A DNA stretch of 64,000 nucleotides, from assembly GCA_002271215.1 (NCBI GenBank), contig CP018628.1, forward strand, positions 4,464,001-4,528,000, written 5' to 3'. This stretch comes from Lelliottia jeotgali. Its GTDB lineage: Bacteria > Pseudomonadota > Gammaproteobacteria > Enterobacterales > Enterobacteriaceae. The notes under the pieces were generated by a model that worked only from the letters and a program-made list of their open reading frames with translations, had not been told where the DNA came from and made no database searches. The position numbers and the translations under genes are program-made. This document shows, piece by piece, positions 1 through 12,408 of the stretch; the first letter of the stretch is position 1, and each line of letters opens with the position of its first letter.

Positions 1-72
1 GAAATTATAAGCTCATTATTTGGCGAGGGCGGGAGCGTTGATATGGCAGGGAAAGTGGAGATGGCCTAAAAC

Positions 73-97
73 AAAAAACCCTCCGAAGAGGGCTTTT
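73..97 (-). terminator. metF terminator
   Basis: Read on the minus strand, a 5-bp GC-rich stem closed by a TTCG tetraloop (79-92) is followed by a run of T residues, four bases after the metF stop codon. This is a standard intrinsic terminator for metF. The upstream 1-70 bp show no gene I can recognise. Confidence 0.85.
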
Positions 98-100
98 GTA

Positions 101-994
<894 letters not shown>

Positions 995-1039
995 TTACCT
1001 CATCAATCGCGTGTCATTGTTGTTGTGTTGTGAACTGCT

Positions 1040-1063
1040 ATACGTTTAGACGTCTAGATGTAA
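1040..1063 (-). promoter_or_regulatory. MET boxes upstream of metF
   Basis: Three consecutive 8-bp units resemble the MetJ half-operator AGACGTCT: ATACGTTT, then a perfect AGACGTCT at 1048-1055, then AGATGTAA. They lie about 50-70 bp upstream of the metF start. MetJ with S-adenosylmethionine is known to bind such tandem boxes cooperatively. The outer units are degenerate. Confidence 0.85.
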
Positions 1064-1169
1064 AAATGACGGAAAAGCGGGATGCCGTCAACAGAAATCA
1101 TCGGCAAATACGGTGAGGAATGTTCAGGGAAGATGAAGAAGGTTCATGATGGTGGGGTGGGTGAGCGCG

Positions 1170-1206
1170 GTCTGAGGCCCTCACCCCAAAGGGAGAGGGA
1201 GAAAAC
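1170..1206. repeat. Partial copy of the long CCCTCACCC-type intergenic repeat
   Basis: The stretch carries CCCTCACCCC followed by AAAGGGAGAGGGAGAAAAC, which matches one arm of the element seen more fully at 17118-17206, around the insertion sequence, at 25934-25975 and at 38637-38792. It lies in the metF-metL gap. No coding function is apparent. Confidence 0.75.
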
Positions 1207-1219
1207 CGGCGTTGATCTT

Positions 1220-1250
1220 GTAGGCCCGGTAAGCGAAGCGCCACCGGGCA
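1220..1250. repeat. REP element
   Basis: A palindromic REP unit of the form GTAGGCCCGG...CCGGGC lies just downstream of the metL stop. REP units form stable hairpins at transcript 3' ends and can protect mRNA or serve as gyrase/IHF sites. It is a single unit here. Confidence 0.85.
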
Positions 1251-1260
1251 CAGACAAAAC

Positions 1261-3693
1261 CTACAGCAGTTGCGCCAGACGATTAATATCCGACTGGATC
1301 GCCCCGGCAGTGACGTCGCGTCCTGCGCCTGGACCACGAATCACCAGCGGATTATCGCGATACCAGCGGCTTTCGATGGCGAAGACGTTATCGCACGGCA
1401 GCAGCGCCGCCAGCGGATGCTCAGGGCGAACCGCTTCAACACCAACACGGGCTTTGCCGTTGGCGTCAAAACGGGCCACGTAACGCAGGACCAGCCCCAT
1501 TTCACGCGCGGCTTCCAGGCGTGACACCATCTGTTCGTTCAGCTCGTCACCGTTCTCGAAGAAGTGATCGACAGATCCCTCTTCGCAGCCCGACGGTACC
1601 AGCGATTCCACGCGTACCTGTCCCGGCTCGATGTCGTAACCCGCCTCACGCGCCAGAATCACCAGCTTGCGCATGACGTCTTTCCCGGCAAGATCCACGC
1701 GCGGGTCAGGCTCGGTCAGCCCCTGCTGCCACGCCTGATCCACCAGGTCCGTAAACGGAACCGTGCCGTCGAACTGCAGGAACAGCCAGGAGAGCGTGCC
1801 GGAGAAAATTCCGCTGATCGCCAGAATGCTGTCGCCGCTGTCGATCAGGTCGCGCACGGTGTGGTTGACCGGCAAACCGGCACCCACGGTGGCGTTATAC
1901 AGCCAGTGGCGACCGGTTTTTTCAAACGCGTCGTGGATCTGGCGGTATTTATCGGTGCTGCTCGCACCCGCCAGTTTGTTGGCGCTGATGACGTGGAAAC
2001 CGTGGCTGGCAAAATCGAGATACTGATCGGCCAGCTGTTCACTGGCGGTCACATCCAGCACCACCAGATCGTCGTACGGGTGCGCACGCATCCACAGGAA
2101 CAGGGACTCTTCGTCCTGTTCAATAGCTTCATCGTTGAAGAAGGCCAGCGCACGGCTGGCGTCCAGCCCGTCGTAATTCAGCAGGCTGCGGCGGCTATCC
2201 ACCACCCCAGCCAGCACAAATTCAAAACCGGTGCGCGCAGAGAGCGTAGTTTGCTCACGGGCAAACAGCTCCAGCCAGCGTGAACCAATGTTGCCCTTCC
2301 CGAACAGCACCAGGCCGATGCGTTTTTCGGCGCGGAACAGGGTGGTGTGCAGCCCCTGAATCAGGCTCTCGGTCGGGCCTTTACGCAGCACGGCCACCAG
2401 GCTGATGCCCTCTTCCGACTGCCAGGTGAACTCCACCGGCTGGCCTTTCAGCTGCTGCCAGAAACGGTGGCAATGCAGCGGATTACGGGTGACGCCCGCG
2501 CCGACCATCGCCACCAGCGCCAGCCCCTGACGCAGGCGAAGTTCGCCCGGCAGACCGGCTTCATCAAGAATTTTCAGCGCACTGTCGGCCACTTCAGCGG
2601 TGTAGCAGAACTGCAGCAGCTGGCGGTCATTGTGTACGCCAACGGCCAGCGGACGCACCTGGGCGCGCTTGAGGATCAGATCGATATCTTTGTGCGCCAG
2701 TTTGAAATCTTGTCCGGCAGGCACCTGGAATTCGATCAGGCAAATATCATCGTGGCTGGTGACGATACGCGCGCCTGTGCCTGAAGCCAACACGCGTTCG
2801 ATGCGGGTTGAGCCTTTATCTGGCGTATAGCTACAGCGCAGTTGCAGGTCGATATCGCTGCCCGAAACCGGCTGTAAGGTACGGGCGTGCAGGACTGGTG
2901 CCGCCAGTCGCGCCAGTTCGCTGGCTTCGTCGAGACGCAGCAGCGGCAGCAAACAGGCATCTTTCACTTTGCGCGGGTCGGCGCTGTAAACCCCGGCCAC
3001 GTCGCTCCAGATGGTGACGCGTGACGCACCCGCCAGCGCACCAATTTGCGTTGCCGAGTAGTCCGAACCGTTGCGGCCCAGCAGCACGGTTTCGCCTGCA
3101 TTGCTGCGGCTGATAAAGCCCGTCACGACGATGCGTTTGCCCGGATGCTGGACCAGCAATTGTTGCAGAAGCGGATACGAGAGGCCTTCGTCGACCTGGG
3201 GCTGTGCCGCACGTTCAGCACGCAGGAAATCACGCGCGTCGAGCCATGCGGCCTCAAGCCCTTGCTGTTCGAGGACCGCCGCCATCAGACGTGCAGACCA
3301 GACTTCACCGTGGCCGACCACTTCAGCGTAAACCGCATCGGTAATGCCGCTGTCCAGCAGTCCGGCCAGACGCTCCAGATCGTGCACAAAAGCGCTGATA
3401 AGCGTGTCTGCCGCTTCCGCAGGCAGCAGGCCAGATATCAAATCGCTCTGATAACGGCGTAATGTTTGTTGAACCTGATGCGCAGAAAGGCGATCGGTCT
3501 GGCTTAATTTCAGCCAGCTAATCAACTGGTTGGTAGTGCTGCCTGCCGCCGAGACAACCATCATGTCGCCCGGCATCGAATACTCCGCCATGATCCCCGC
3601 GACACGCAGGTAACATTTCACATCAGCAAGACTACTACCACCAAACTTATGCAGCTGGCGACCCTTCGCCCCTGCCTGCGCTATCACACTCAT
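1261..3693 (-). CDS. metL: Bifunctional aspartokinase II / homoserine dehydrogenase II
   Basis: The fusion enzyme phosphorylates aspartate and later reduces aspartate semialdehyde to homoserine, feeding methionine synthesis. At 810 residues it has the K-12 MetL length. The aspartokinase motif KFGGSS is at residues 16-21. The homoserine dehydrogenase half begins with a GKGNIGSRW dinucleotide-binding loop near residue 465. The gene starts 2 bp after metB ends, so the pair is translated from one metBL mRNA under the MetJ operator upstream of metB. MetL is not expected to be threonine-inhibited, unlike ThrA. Confidence 0.97.
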   Translation of the reverse strand: MSVIAQAGAKGRQLHKFGGSSLADVKCYLRVAGIMAEYSMPGDMMVVSAAGSTTNQLISWLKLSQTDRLSAHQVQQTLRRYQSDLISGLLPAEAADTLISAFVHDLERLAGLLDSGITDAVYAEVVGHGEVWSARLMAAVLEQQGLEAAWLDARDFLRAERAAQPQVDEGLSYPLLQQLLVQHPGKRIVVTGFISRSNAGETVLLGRNGSDYSATQIGALAGASRVTIWSDVAGVYSADPRKVKDACLLPLLRLDEASELARLAAPVLHARTLQPVSGSDIDLQLRCSYTPDKGSTRIERVLASGTGARIVTSHDDICLIEFQVPAGQDFKLAHKDIDLILKRAQVRPLAVGVHNDRQLLQFCYTAEVADSALKILDEAGLPGELRLRQGLALVAMVGAGVTRNPLHCHRFWQQLKGQPVEFTWQSEEGISLVAVLRKGPTESLIQGLHTTLFRAEKRIGLVLFGKGNIGSRWLELFAREQTTLSARTGFEFVLAGVVDSRRSLLNYDGLDASRALAFFNDEAIEQDEESLFLWMRAHPYDDLVVLDVTASEQLADQYLDFASHGFHVISANKLAGASSTDKYRQIHDAFEKTGRHWLYNATVGAGLPVNHTVRDLIDSGDSILAISGIFSGTLSWLFLQFDGTVPFTDLVDQAWQQGLTEPDPRVDLAGKDVMRKLVILAREAGYDIEPGQVRVESLVPSGCEEGSVDHFFENGDELNEQMVSRLEAAREMGLVLRYVARFDANGKARVGVEAVRPEHPLAALLPCDNVFAIESRWYRDNPLVIRGPGAGRDVTAGAIQSDINRLAQLL

Positions 3694-3695
3694 GA

Positions 3696-4856
3696 TTACC
3701 CCTTGGCTGCGACCCGGAAGGCATTTTCCAGATCGGCAATTAAATCTTCACAGTCTTCAATACCGGTTGAGATGCGTAACAGCGTCTCAGAAATTCCGGC
3801 GGCGGCACGCGCCTCTGGCGCCATGCCTGCGTGCGTCATGGTCGCGGCGTGGGAGATCAAGCTCTCGACTCCCCCTAAGGATTCCGCCAGCGTAAACAGT
3901 GACAACCCGCTCAGGAAGCGACGCAGCGTTTGCTCATCGCCATCCAGTTCAAAACTTAACATCGCGCCAAAACCTTTCTGCTGGCGCGCGGCAATCTCAT
4001 GGCCCTGATTTTCCGGCAGCGACGGGTGATACAGCTTTTTCACCAGCGGCTGGTTTTTCAGGAACTCGACAATCGCCTGGGCGTTACGCTGCGCCACTTC
4101 CATACGCGGCGATAACGTACGCAGACCGCGCAGCAGCAAATAGCTGTCGAACGCGCTACCAGTGACGCCAATGTTATTGGCCCACCATGCCAGTTCGGTG
4201 ACAACATCAGGATCTTTGGCAATCACCACCCCGGCGACCACGTCAGAGTGGCCGTTCAGATATTTGGTGCATGAATGCAATACCAGATCCGCACCCAGGG
4301 AAAGTGGGTTCTGCAGCGCCGGACTGAGAAACGTATTATCCACTACACTTATCGCTCCCGCATCCCTTGCGAGCTGACAAATTTTCGCAATATCGACGAC
4401 GCGCAACAATGGATTACTTGGACTTTCCACCAGAACCAGCTTTGGCTTCTCTGCAAGCGCTTGTTTAAGCGCCTGTTCGTCGTTCTGATCGACAAATAAA
4501 ACGCGGTAACAGCCGCGTTTTTCCAGACTGTCGAACAGACGGTAGCTGCCGCCGTAACAGTCGTGCGGGGCCACCAGCAGATCGCCAGGTTTCAGGAACA
4601 CCGTCGTCACCAGGTGAATGGCCGACATGCCGGTATTGGTCAATACTGCACCTGCTCCGCCTTCAAGCTCCGCCAGTGCGCGTTGGGTCACGTCACGCGT
4701 AGGGTTGCCACGACGCGAGTAGTCATGCGCACGGGGTTCATTAAATCCGGTGAAATTGTAAGTACTGGAAAGATGAATCGGCGGGACAACGCAGCCGTAC
4801 TGCTCGTCATCATTCAATCCGCTACGCACTGCGATAGTGGCCTGTTTACGCGTCAT
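3696..4856 (-). CDS. metB: Cystathionine gamma-synthase
   Basis: This PLP enzyme joins O-succinylhomoserine and cysteine to make cystathionine in the methionine pathway. The 386-residue protein matches the family length. The PLP-lysine motif SCTKYLNGHSD is near residue 198, and the cofactor ring-stacking region YGGSYRLFD is near residue 110. It is the first gene of metBL and is divergent from metJ, with a shared control region carrying five MET boxes. The start has a usable upstream Shine-Dalgarno region and matches E. coli. Confidence 0.97.
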   Translation of the reverse strand: MTRKQATIAVRSGLNDDEQYGCVVPPIHLSSTYNFTGFNEPRAHDYSRRGNPTRDVTQRALAELEGGAGAVLTNTGMSAIHLVTTVFLKPGDLLVAPHDCYGGSYRLFDSLEKRGCYRVLFVDQNDEQALKQALAEKPKLVLVESPSNPLLRVVDIAKICQLARDAGAISVVDNTFLSPALQNPLSLGADLVLHSCTKYLNGHSDVVAGVVIAKDPDVVTELAWWANNIGVTGSAFDSYLLLRGLRTLSPRMEVAQRNAQAIVEFLKNQPLVKKLYHPSLPENQGHEIAARQQKGFGAMLSFELDGDEQTLRRFLSGLSLFTLAESLGGVESLISHAATMTHAGMAPEARAAAGISETLLRISTGIEDCEDLIADLENAFRVAAKG

Positions 4857-4909
4857 GGTGAAGGCTTCCTGGCTAATGAGGTGAAAAGTCAGGCACCAGA
4901 GTAAACACT

Positions 4910-4949
4910 GAAACTATAGACGTCAATACATCTGGACATCTAAACTTCT
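4910..4949. promoter_or_regulatory. MET-box array between metB and metJ
   Basis: Five consecutive 8-bp units can be read: GAAACTAT, AGACGTCA, ATACATCT, GGACATCT and AAACTTCT, each matching the AGACGTCT consensus to a varying degree. They sit 54-93 bp upstream of metB and in the divergent metJ control region. This is the expected autoregulatory operator of MetJ. The rest of the gap (4950-5130) holds the metJ promoters and leader, with no other gene visible. Confidence 0.88.
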
Positions 4950-5130
4950 TTGCGTATAGATTGAGCAATGCGAGAATAGCCGTTAAAATTACATGCTTTA
5001 GTGCACGCCGCAGTCGCAATATCCGTGTCACGGTATCGTCTCTACGGTAAACTACGCCAGATTACGGTTGAAAGCCTTATCAAGAATAGGGTTTTAGCCT
5101 TTATTAATGAATAAGAGGATTAAAGGTCTC

Positions 5131-5448
5131 ATGGCTGAATGGAGCGGCGAATATATCAGCCCATACGCTGAGCACGGTAAGAAGAGTGAGCAAGTAAAGA
5201 AAATTACGGTTTCCATTCCTCTGAAAGTGTTAAAGATCCTCACCGATGAACGCACGCGTCGTCAGGTGAACAACCTGCGTCACGCGACCAACAGCGAACT
5301 GCTGTGCGAAGCATTTTTGCATGCGTTTACTGGTCAACCGTTGCCGAACGATGAAGACCTGCGCAAAGAGCGTAGCGATGAAATCCCGGAAGCGGCGAAA
5401 GTGATCATGCGTGAACTGGGTATCGACCCGGATACGTGGGAATACTGA
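5131..5448 (+). CDS. metJ: Methionine regulon repressor MetJ
   Basis: MetJ is a ribbon-helix-helix repressor that uses S-adenosylmethionine as corepressor. I chose the internal ATG at 5131, not 5107, because it gives the 105-residue protein beginning MAEWSGEY seen in E. coli, and AAAGG lies just upstream. The DNA-contacting beta strand reads KKITVSIPL around residues 22-30, and the C-terminus ends DTWEY as expected. It is divergent from metBL and followed by a strong bidirectional terminator shared with rpmE. Confidence 0.96.
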
Positions 5449-5460
5449 ATTGCAGATACA

Positions 5461-5488
5461 AAAAAAGCGCCTTTCGGCGCTTTTTTTT
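5461..5488. terminator. Bidirectional terminator between metJ and rpmE
   Basis: Six A residues, then GCGCC-TTTC-GGCGC, then eight T residues form a near-perfect symmetric intrinsic terminator. It works for metJ on the plus strand and for rpmE on the minus strand. Confidence 0.93.
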
Positions 5489-5496
5489 CGGGTAGC

Positions 5497-5709
5497 TTAT
5501 TTAGCGCCCGGGATGCTGAAACGCTTGTTGAAGCGGTCAACACGGCCACCGGTAGCAACGTCACGCTGCTTGCCAGTGTAGAACGGGTGGCACTGACCAC
5601 ATACGTCCAGGTTCAGATCGTGACCCACTGTAGAGCGGATTTTGATCGCGTTACCGCAAGAGCAGTTTGCAGTAATAAAATCGTATTTCGGGTGAATATC
5701 TTTTTTCAT
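5497..5709 (-). CDS. rpmE: 50S ribosomal protein bL31 (zinc form)
   Basis: bL31 helps bridge the ribosomal subunits. The 70-residue protein keeps the zinc-binding cysteines Cys16, Cys18, Cys37 and Cys40 (CSC and CGQC motifs), so this is the zinc-containing C+ paralogue and not the zinc-free one induced by zinc starvation. It is convergent with metJ and divergent from priA. K-12 has, as I recall, an extra small gene near here (yiiX), which is not present in this gap. Confidence 0.97.
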   Translation of the reverse strand: MKKDIHPKYDFITANCSCGNAIKIRSTVGHDLNLDVCGQCHPFYTGKQRDVATGGRVDRFNKRFSIPGAK

Positions 5710-5848
5710 GGGGAGAACCTCAGTTAAGGCCGCGTCGCTCTTCCAGCCCTAACGCCAGACACCACGCGATGTTGAATGTATGTTCTTTGAAGCAAAATGC
5801 ACCAAAGGCGGCGAATCATACAGAATCCAGCCAGCGGTTGCAAACTGA

Positions 5849-8107
<2,259 letters not shown>

Positions 8108-8238
8108 AGAAAGGTGCGAGAGTGATCGAAAAATTTAACGCACCTCACACTTTTTATGAAAATTCTGTAACCGCTTCCACACACTATCTGTAAAAATGAA
8201 TTCAGTCAGAAGTTCGGTGGTCCTGCGAGGAGAAGACG

Positions 8239-9264
8239 TTGAAGTCCAGGAAAGAGGTTGCTTCGGCGACCATGAAAGACGTTGCCCAGAAAGCGAAAGT
8301 TTCCACGGCAACGGTGTCCCGCGCATTAATGAACCCGGATAAAGTCTCTCAGGCGACGCGCAATCGGGTAGAGCAGGCGGCGCTGGAAGTCGGTTATTTA
8401 CCGCAAGCCTTGGGACGTAATGCAAAGCGCAACGAATCGCGCACGATTCTGGTTATCGTGCCGGATATTTGCGATCCGTTCTTCAGCGAGATTATTCGCG
8501 GGATTGAAGTGACCGCTGCCGAACAAGGCTATCTGGTACTGATCGGCGATTGCGCCCACCAGAACCAGCAAGAAAAAACCTTTATTGACCTGATTATCAC
8601 CAAGCAGATTGACGGTATGTTACTGCTCGGGTCGCGCCTGCCGTTTGATGCCAGCATTGAAGAACAGCGCAATCTGCCACCGATGGTGATGGCGAATGAG
8701 TTCGCGCCAGAACTTGAGCTGCCAACTGTCCACATCGATAACCTGACCGCCGCCTTTAACGCCGTGAACTATCTTCAGGAACTGGGGCATAAGCGCATTG
8801 GCTGTATCGCCGGGCCGGAAGAGATGCCGCTATGTCATTATCGTCTGCAAGGCTACGTTCAGGCATTGCGTCGTGCGGGCGTGACGGTCGATCCTCACTA
8901 TATTGCTCGGGGCGATTTCACCCTCGAAGCCGGTGGTCTCGCGCTGGAAAAATTACTCGCGCAGCCAGAGCCACCCACCGCCGTATTCTGCCATAGCGAT
9001 GTAATGGCGCTGGGCGCGTTGTCCTACGCCAAACGTCGCGGTTTGCAGGTGCCAAAAGACTTGTCGATCATAGGCTTCGATAACATTTCGCTCTCTGAGT
9101 TTTGCGATCCGCCACTTTCAACAGTGTCACAGCCGCGCTACGAAATTGGCCGTGAAGCGATGCTGTTGCTTCTCGATCAACTGCACGGTCAGGTGGTCAG
9201 CAGCGGCTCGCGTTTACTTGATTGCGAACTGATCGTTCGAGGTTCCACACAGGCGCTTACTTAA
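8239..9264 (+). CDS. cytR: LacI-family repressor CytR
   Basis: CytR represses nucleoside uptake and catabolism genes together with CRP and is induced by cytidine. The 341-residue reading uses a TTG start at 8239 preceded by GAGGAG at good spacing and matches the E. coli length. The next ATG at 8272 would remove residues ahead of the helix-turn-helix. The HTH reads MKDVAQKAKVSTATVSRAL around residues 12-30, followed by a periplasmic-binding-protein-like effector domain. It is 131 bp downstream of priA and ahead of ftsN, the K-12 order. Confidence 0.95.
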   Translation: MKSRKEVASATMKDVAQKAKVSTATVSRALMNPDKVSQATRNRVEQAALEVGYLPQALGRNAKRNESRTILVIVPDICDPFFSEIIRGIEVTAAEQGYLVLIGDCAHQNQQEKTFIDLIITKQIDGMLLLGSRLPFDASIEEQRNLPPMVMANEFAPELELPTVHIDNLTAAFNAVNYLQELGHKRIGCIAGPEEMPLCHYRLQGYVQALRRAGVTVDPHYIARGDFTLEAGGLALEKLLAQPEPPTAVFCHSDVMALGALSYAKRRGLQVPKDLSIIGFDNISLSEFCDPPLSTVSQPRYEIGREAMLLLLDQLHGQVVSSGSRLLDCELIVRGSTQALT

Positions 9265-9357
9265 AGTAAATGCCTTTCAGACTCCCTTATCTGGTCAAAG
9301 GCCCGCCGCTTAAGTAACATGGCGGGCTGACGAACGAATAAATACAGCGAAACGATA

Positions 9358-10377
9358 GTGGCACAACGAGATTATGTACGTCGCGGCCAGCCGGCACCTT
9401 CGCGACGCAAAAAGAGCACCTCACGGAGCAAGCAGCGTAGCCTGCCTTCTGTCTCGCCAGCAATGGTCGCGATTGCTGCCGCCGTTCTGGTGGCCTTCAT
9501 CGGTGGTCTGTACTTTATTACTCACCACAAGAAAGAAGATGCTGAAGCCCTTCAGGGCAATAAGGTGGCCGGAAATGGTTTGCCGCCAAAACCGGAAGAG
9601 CGCTGGCGCTATATTAAAGAGCTGGAAAGCCGCCAGCCTGGCGTGCGTGCGCCCACCGAGCCTTCTGCCGGTGGTGAGGTGAAAAACGCCGATCAGTTAA
9701 CCAACGAACAACGCCAGTTGCTGGCCCAGATGCAGGCCGATATGCGCCAGCAGCCGACGCAGCTAAACGAAGTGCCGTGGAACGAACAGACACCACAGCA
9801 GCGTCAGCAAACCCTGCAACGTCAGCGTCAGGTTCAGCAGCAAGTGCAGCAGCAGCAACAACAGCAGTGGACGCAAACCCAGCCGGTGCAGCAGCCTCGC
9901 ACCCAGCCGCGTGTAACGGAACAGCCTTATCAGCAGCCGCAGCAGCCAACGCGCACGGTGCAGACACAGCCAGTACAGCAACAGCCGAAAACGCAGCCGC
10001 AAAAGCCTGCCACCTCGACCCAGCCGTATCAGGATCTGCTGCAAACGCCTGCTCATACTGCCGCGCAGCAGCCGAAAACGCAGCCACAGCAGAGCGCACC
10101 GGTAGCGCAAGCCACCGAAGCACCGAAACCAACGGCAGAGAAAAAAGACGAGCGTCGCTGGATGGTACAGTGCGGTTCGTTTAAAGGTGCTGACCAGGCA
10201 GAGACCGTGCGTGCACAGCTCGCGTTCGAAGGATTTGACTCACGCATTACCACCAACAACGGCTGGAATCGCGTGGTCATTGGGCCAGTTAAAGGCAAAG
10301 ATAATGCTGATGGCACAATCAGCCGTCTTAAAGTCGCTGGTCACACAAACTGCATTCGACTCGCCTCCGGGGGTTGA
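9358..10377 (+). CDS. ftsN: Cell division protein FtsN
   Basis: FtsN is a bitopic inner-membrane protein that triggers septal peptidoglycan synthesis. The GTG start at 9358 gives MAQRDYVRR, the conserved cytoplasmic tail that contacts FtsA. A transmembrane helix spans about residues 34-54. The periplasmic essential segment (PEERWRYIKELESRQ) follows near residue 80, then a long Gln/Pro/Thr-rich linker, and a C-terminal SPOR domain from about 262 that binds denuded glycan. At 339 residues it is about 20 longer than K-12 FtsN as I recall, the extra length being in the glutamine-rich linker. The stop codon lies inside the hslVU promoter. Confidence 0.95.
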   Translation: MAQRDYVRRGQPAPSRRKKSTSRSKQRSLPSVSPAMVAIAAAVLVAFIGGLYFITHHKKEDAEALQGNKVAGNGLPPKPEERWRYIKELESRQPGVRAPTEPSAGGEVKNADQLTNEQRQLLAQMQADMRQQPTQLNEVPWNEQTPQQRQQTLQRQRQVQQQVQQQQQQQWTQTQPVQQPRTQPRVTEQPYQQPQQPTRTVQTQPVQQQPKTQPQKPATSTQPYQDLLQTPAHTAAQQPKTQPQQSAPVAQATEAPKPTAEKKDERRWMVQCGSFKGADQAETVRAQLAFEGFDSRITTNNGWNRVVIGPVKGKDNADGTISRLKVAGHTNCIRLASGG

Positions 10378-10400
10378 AACCCCCAAAATCTCCCCCATCT
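10373..10400 (+). promoter_or_regulatory. Sigma-32 (heat-shock) promoter of hslVU
   Basis: TTGAAA at 10374-10379 and CCCCATCT at 10393-10400 are separated by 13 bp, a close match to the RpoH consensus (TTGAAA, 13-17 bp, CCCCATNT). The -35 element overlaps the ftsN stop codon. hslVU is a known heat-shock operon. Confidence 0.88.
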
Positions 10401-10414
10401 ATCATTCTATTCAG

Positions 10415-10434
10415 CCCCGAGCACAGGCTCGGGG
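10415..10434 (+). other. 5'-UTR stem-loop of hslVU mRNA
   Basis: CCCCGAGC-ACAG-GCTCGGGG forms a perfect 8-bp GC-rich hairpin in the predicted hslVU leader, about 15 nt downstream of the expected start point. I recall that a leader stem-loop stabilises the E. coli hslVU mRNA, and this is likely its equivalent. No T-run follows, so a terminator is less likely. Confidence 0.7.
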
Positions 10435-10469
10435 TATCTGTTCCCAATTTGTAACCAGGGGGTCTGCTC

Positions 10470-11000
10470 GTGACAACAATTGTAAGTGTACGCCGTAACG
10501 GCCATGTGGTAATCGCCGGTGACGGCCAGGCCACGCTGGGTAATACCGTCATGAAAGGCAACGTGAAAAAAGTCCGCCGTCTGTATAATGACAAAGTGAT
10601 TGCCGGTTTCGCTGGCGGCACCGCTGACGCGTTCACGCTGTTTGAACTGTTTGAACGCAAACTGGAAATGCATCAGGGCCATCTGGTCAAAGCCGCCGTT
10701 GAGCTGGCGAAAGACTGGCGTACCGACCGTATGCTGCGCAAACTTGAAGCGCTGCTGGCCGTTGCCGATGAAAACGCCTCTCTGATCATCACCGGTAATG
10801 GCGACGTCGTTCAGCCAGAAAATGATCTGATTGCTATCGGCTCCGGCGGTCCTTACGCCCAGGCCGCAGCGCGCGCTCTGCTTGAAAATACTGATTTGAG
10901 CGCTCGCGAAATTGCCGAGAAGGCGTTGGGTATTGCAGGTGATATCTGCATCTACACCAACCACTTCCATACCATCGAAGAATTGACCTCTAAAGCGTAA
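10470..11000 (+). CDS. hslV: ATP-dependent protease peptidase subunit HslV
   Basis: HslV (ClpQ) is the threonine peptidase of the HslUV protease, a bacterial relative of proteasome beta subunits. The GTG start gives M-T-T-I-V; removal of Met exposes the catalytic N-terminal Thr. The [10 protein letters not shown] loop near residue 45 is the conserved substrate-channel region. Its 176 residues match the family. It is 9 bp upstream of hslU and shares its heat-shock promoter. Confidence 0.97.
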   Translation: MTTIVSVRRNGHVVIAGDGQATLGNTVMKGNVKKVRRLYNDKVIAGFAGGTADAFTLFELFERKLEMHQGHLVKAAVELAKDWRTDRMLRKLEALLAVADENASLIITGNGDVVQPENDLIAIGSGGPYAQAAARALLENTDLSAREIAEKALGIAGDICIYTNHFHTIEELTSKA

Positions 11001-11009
11001 GGATCTCCC

Positions 11010-12341
11010 ATGTCTGAAATGACCCCACGCGAAATTGTCAGCGAGCTGAATAAACACATCATTGGCCAGGATAACGCCAAACGCTCCGTTGCCATTGCCT
11101 TGCGTAACCGCTGGCGCCGCATGCAGCTCGACGAAGAGCTGCGCCATGAAGTGACCCCGAAAAACATTCTGATGATCGGCCCGACCGGTGTCGGTAAAAC
11201 CGAAATCGCCCGTCGTCTGGCAAAACTCGCCAACGCACCGTTCATCAAAGTCGAAGCGACTAAATTCACCGAAGTGGGCTATGTCGGTAAAGAAGTGGAT
11301 TCCATCATCCGCGATCTGACCGACTCCGCAATTAAAATGGTGCGCATTCAGTCAATCGAGAAAAACCGCTACCGTGCCGAAGAGATGGCTGAAGAGCGCA
11401 TTCTCGACGCGCTGATCCCACCGGCTAAAAACAACTGGGGCCAGTCAGAGCAGCCGCAGGAGCCATCCGCCGCGCGCCAGGCATTCCGCAAAAAACTGCG
11501 TGAAGGCCAACTGGACGACAAAGAGATTGAGATCGATCTGGCCGCAGCGCCAATGGGCGTCGAAATCATGTCCCCTCCGGGCATGGAAGAGATGACCAGC
11601 CAGCTGCAGTCCATGTTCCAGAACCTGGGCGGCCAGAAGCAAAAACCGCGTAAGCTGAAAATCAAAGATGCGATGAAGCTGTTGATTGAAGAAGAAGCGG
11701 CGAAACTGGTGAACCCGGAAGAGCTGAAACAAGACGCGATCGACGCCGTTGAGCAGCACGGCATCGTGTTTATCGACGAAATCGACAAGATCTGTAAGCG
11801 CGGCGAATCCAACGGCCCGGACGTATCTCGTGAAGGCGTTCAGCGCGACCTGCTGCCTCTGGTTGAAGGCTGCACCGTATCGACCAAACACGGCATGGTC
11901 AAAACTGACCACATCCTGTTTATCGCTTCCGGCGCATTCCAGGTGGCTAAACCGTCCGATTTAATCCCGGAACTGCAGGGTCGTCTGCCGATTCGTGTTG
12001 AACTCCAGGCGCTGACCACCGAAGATTTCGAACGTATCCTGACCGAGCCAAATGCCTCCATCACCGTGCAGTACAAAGCGCTGATGGCGACCGAAGGTGT
12101 GAACATCGAGTTCACCGCAGATGGCATCAAACGTATCGCCCAGGCCGCGTGGCAGGTGAACGAAACCACCGAGAACATCGGTGCGCGTCGTCTGCATACC
12201 GTGCTTGAACGCCTGGTGGAAGATATCTCGTATGAAGCCAGCGATCTGAACGGTCAGAGTATTACCATTGATGCAGATTATGTGAGTAAACATCTGGATG
12301 CGTTAGTGGCAGATGAAGATCTGAGCCGTTTTATCCTATAA
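11010..12341 (+). CDS. hslU: HslUV protease ATPase subunit HslU
   Basis: HslU (ClpY) is the AAA+ unfoldase that feeds substrates such as SulA into HslV. The 443-residue protein shows Walker A (GPTGVGKTE, near residue 57), an intermediate I-domain between about 110 and 240, Walker B (VFIDEIDK, near 253) and the C-terminal LSRFIL tail that docks into HslV to activate it. It has a good AAGGA ribosome site and is followed by a strong terminator. Confidence 0.97.
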   Translation: MSEMTPREIVSELNKHIIGQDNAKRSVAIALRNRWRRMQLDEELRHEVTPKNILMIGPTGVGKTEIARRLAKLANAPFIKVEATKFTEVGYVGKEVDSIIRDLTDSAIKMVRIQSIEKNRYRAEEMAEERILDALIPPAKNNWGQSEQPQEPSAARQAFRKKLREGQLDDKEIEIDLAAAPMGVEIMSPPGMEEMTSQLQSMFQNLGGQKQKPRKLKIKDAMKLLIEEEAAKLVNPEELKQDAIDAVEQHGIVFIDEIDKICKRGESNGPDVSREGVQRDLLPLVEGCTVSTKHGMVKTDHILFIASGAFQVAKPSDLIPELQGRLPIRVELQALTTEDFERILTEPNASITVQYKALMATEGVNIEFTADGIKRIAQAAWQVNETTENIGARRLHTVLERLVEDISYEASDLNGQSITIDADYVSKHLDALVADEDLSRFIL

Positions 12342-12370
12342 TCGCGCTTAATGTAATTTCATCATCATTG

Positions 12371-12397
12371 ATGGGGGCTACTGCCCCCATTTTTATT
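12371..12397 (+). terminator. hslVU terminator
   Basis: ATGGGGGC-TACT-GCCCCCAT is a perfect 8-bp stem followed by TTTTATT, 30 bp after the hslU stop and just upstream of menA. This is an intrinsic terminator on the plus strand. Confidence 0.92.
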
Positions 12398-12408
12398 GGC
12401 TAAATACT

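Noticed and set aside
9614..10132. Alanine-rich and leucine-rich frames on both strands over the ftsN linker.
   Set aside because: They arise from the CAG/CAA repeats read in other frames and have no homology or ribosome site.
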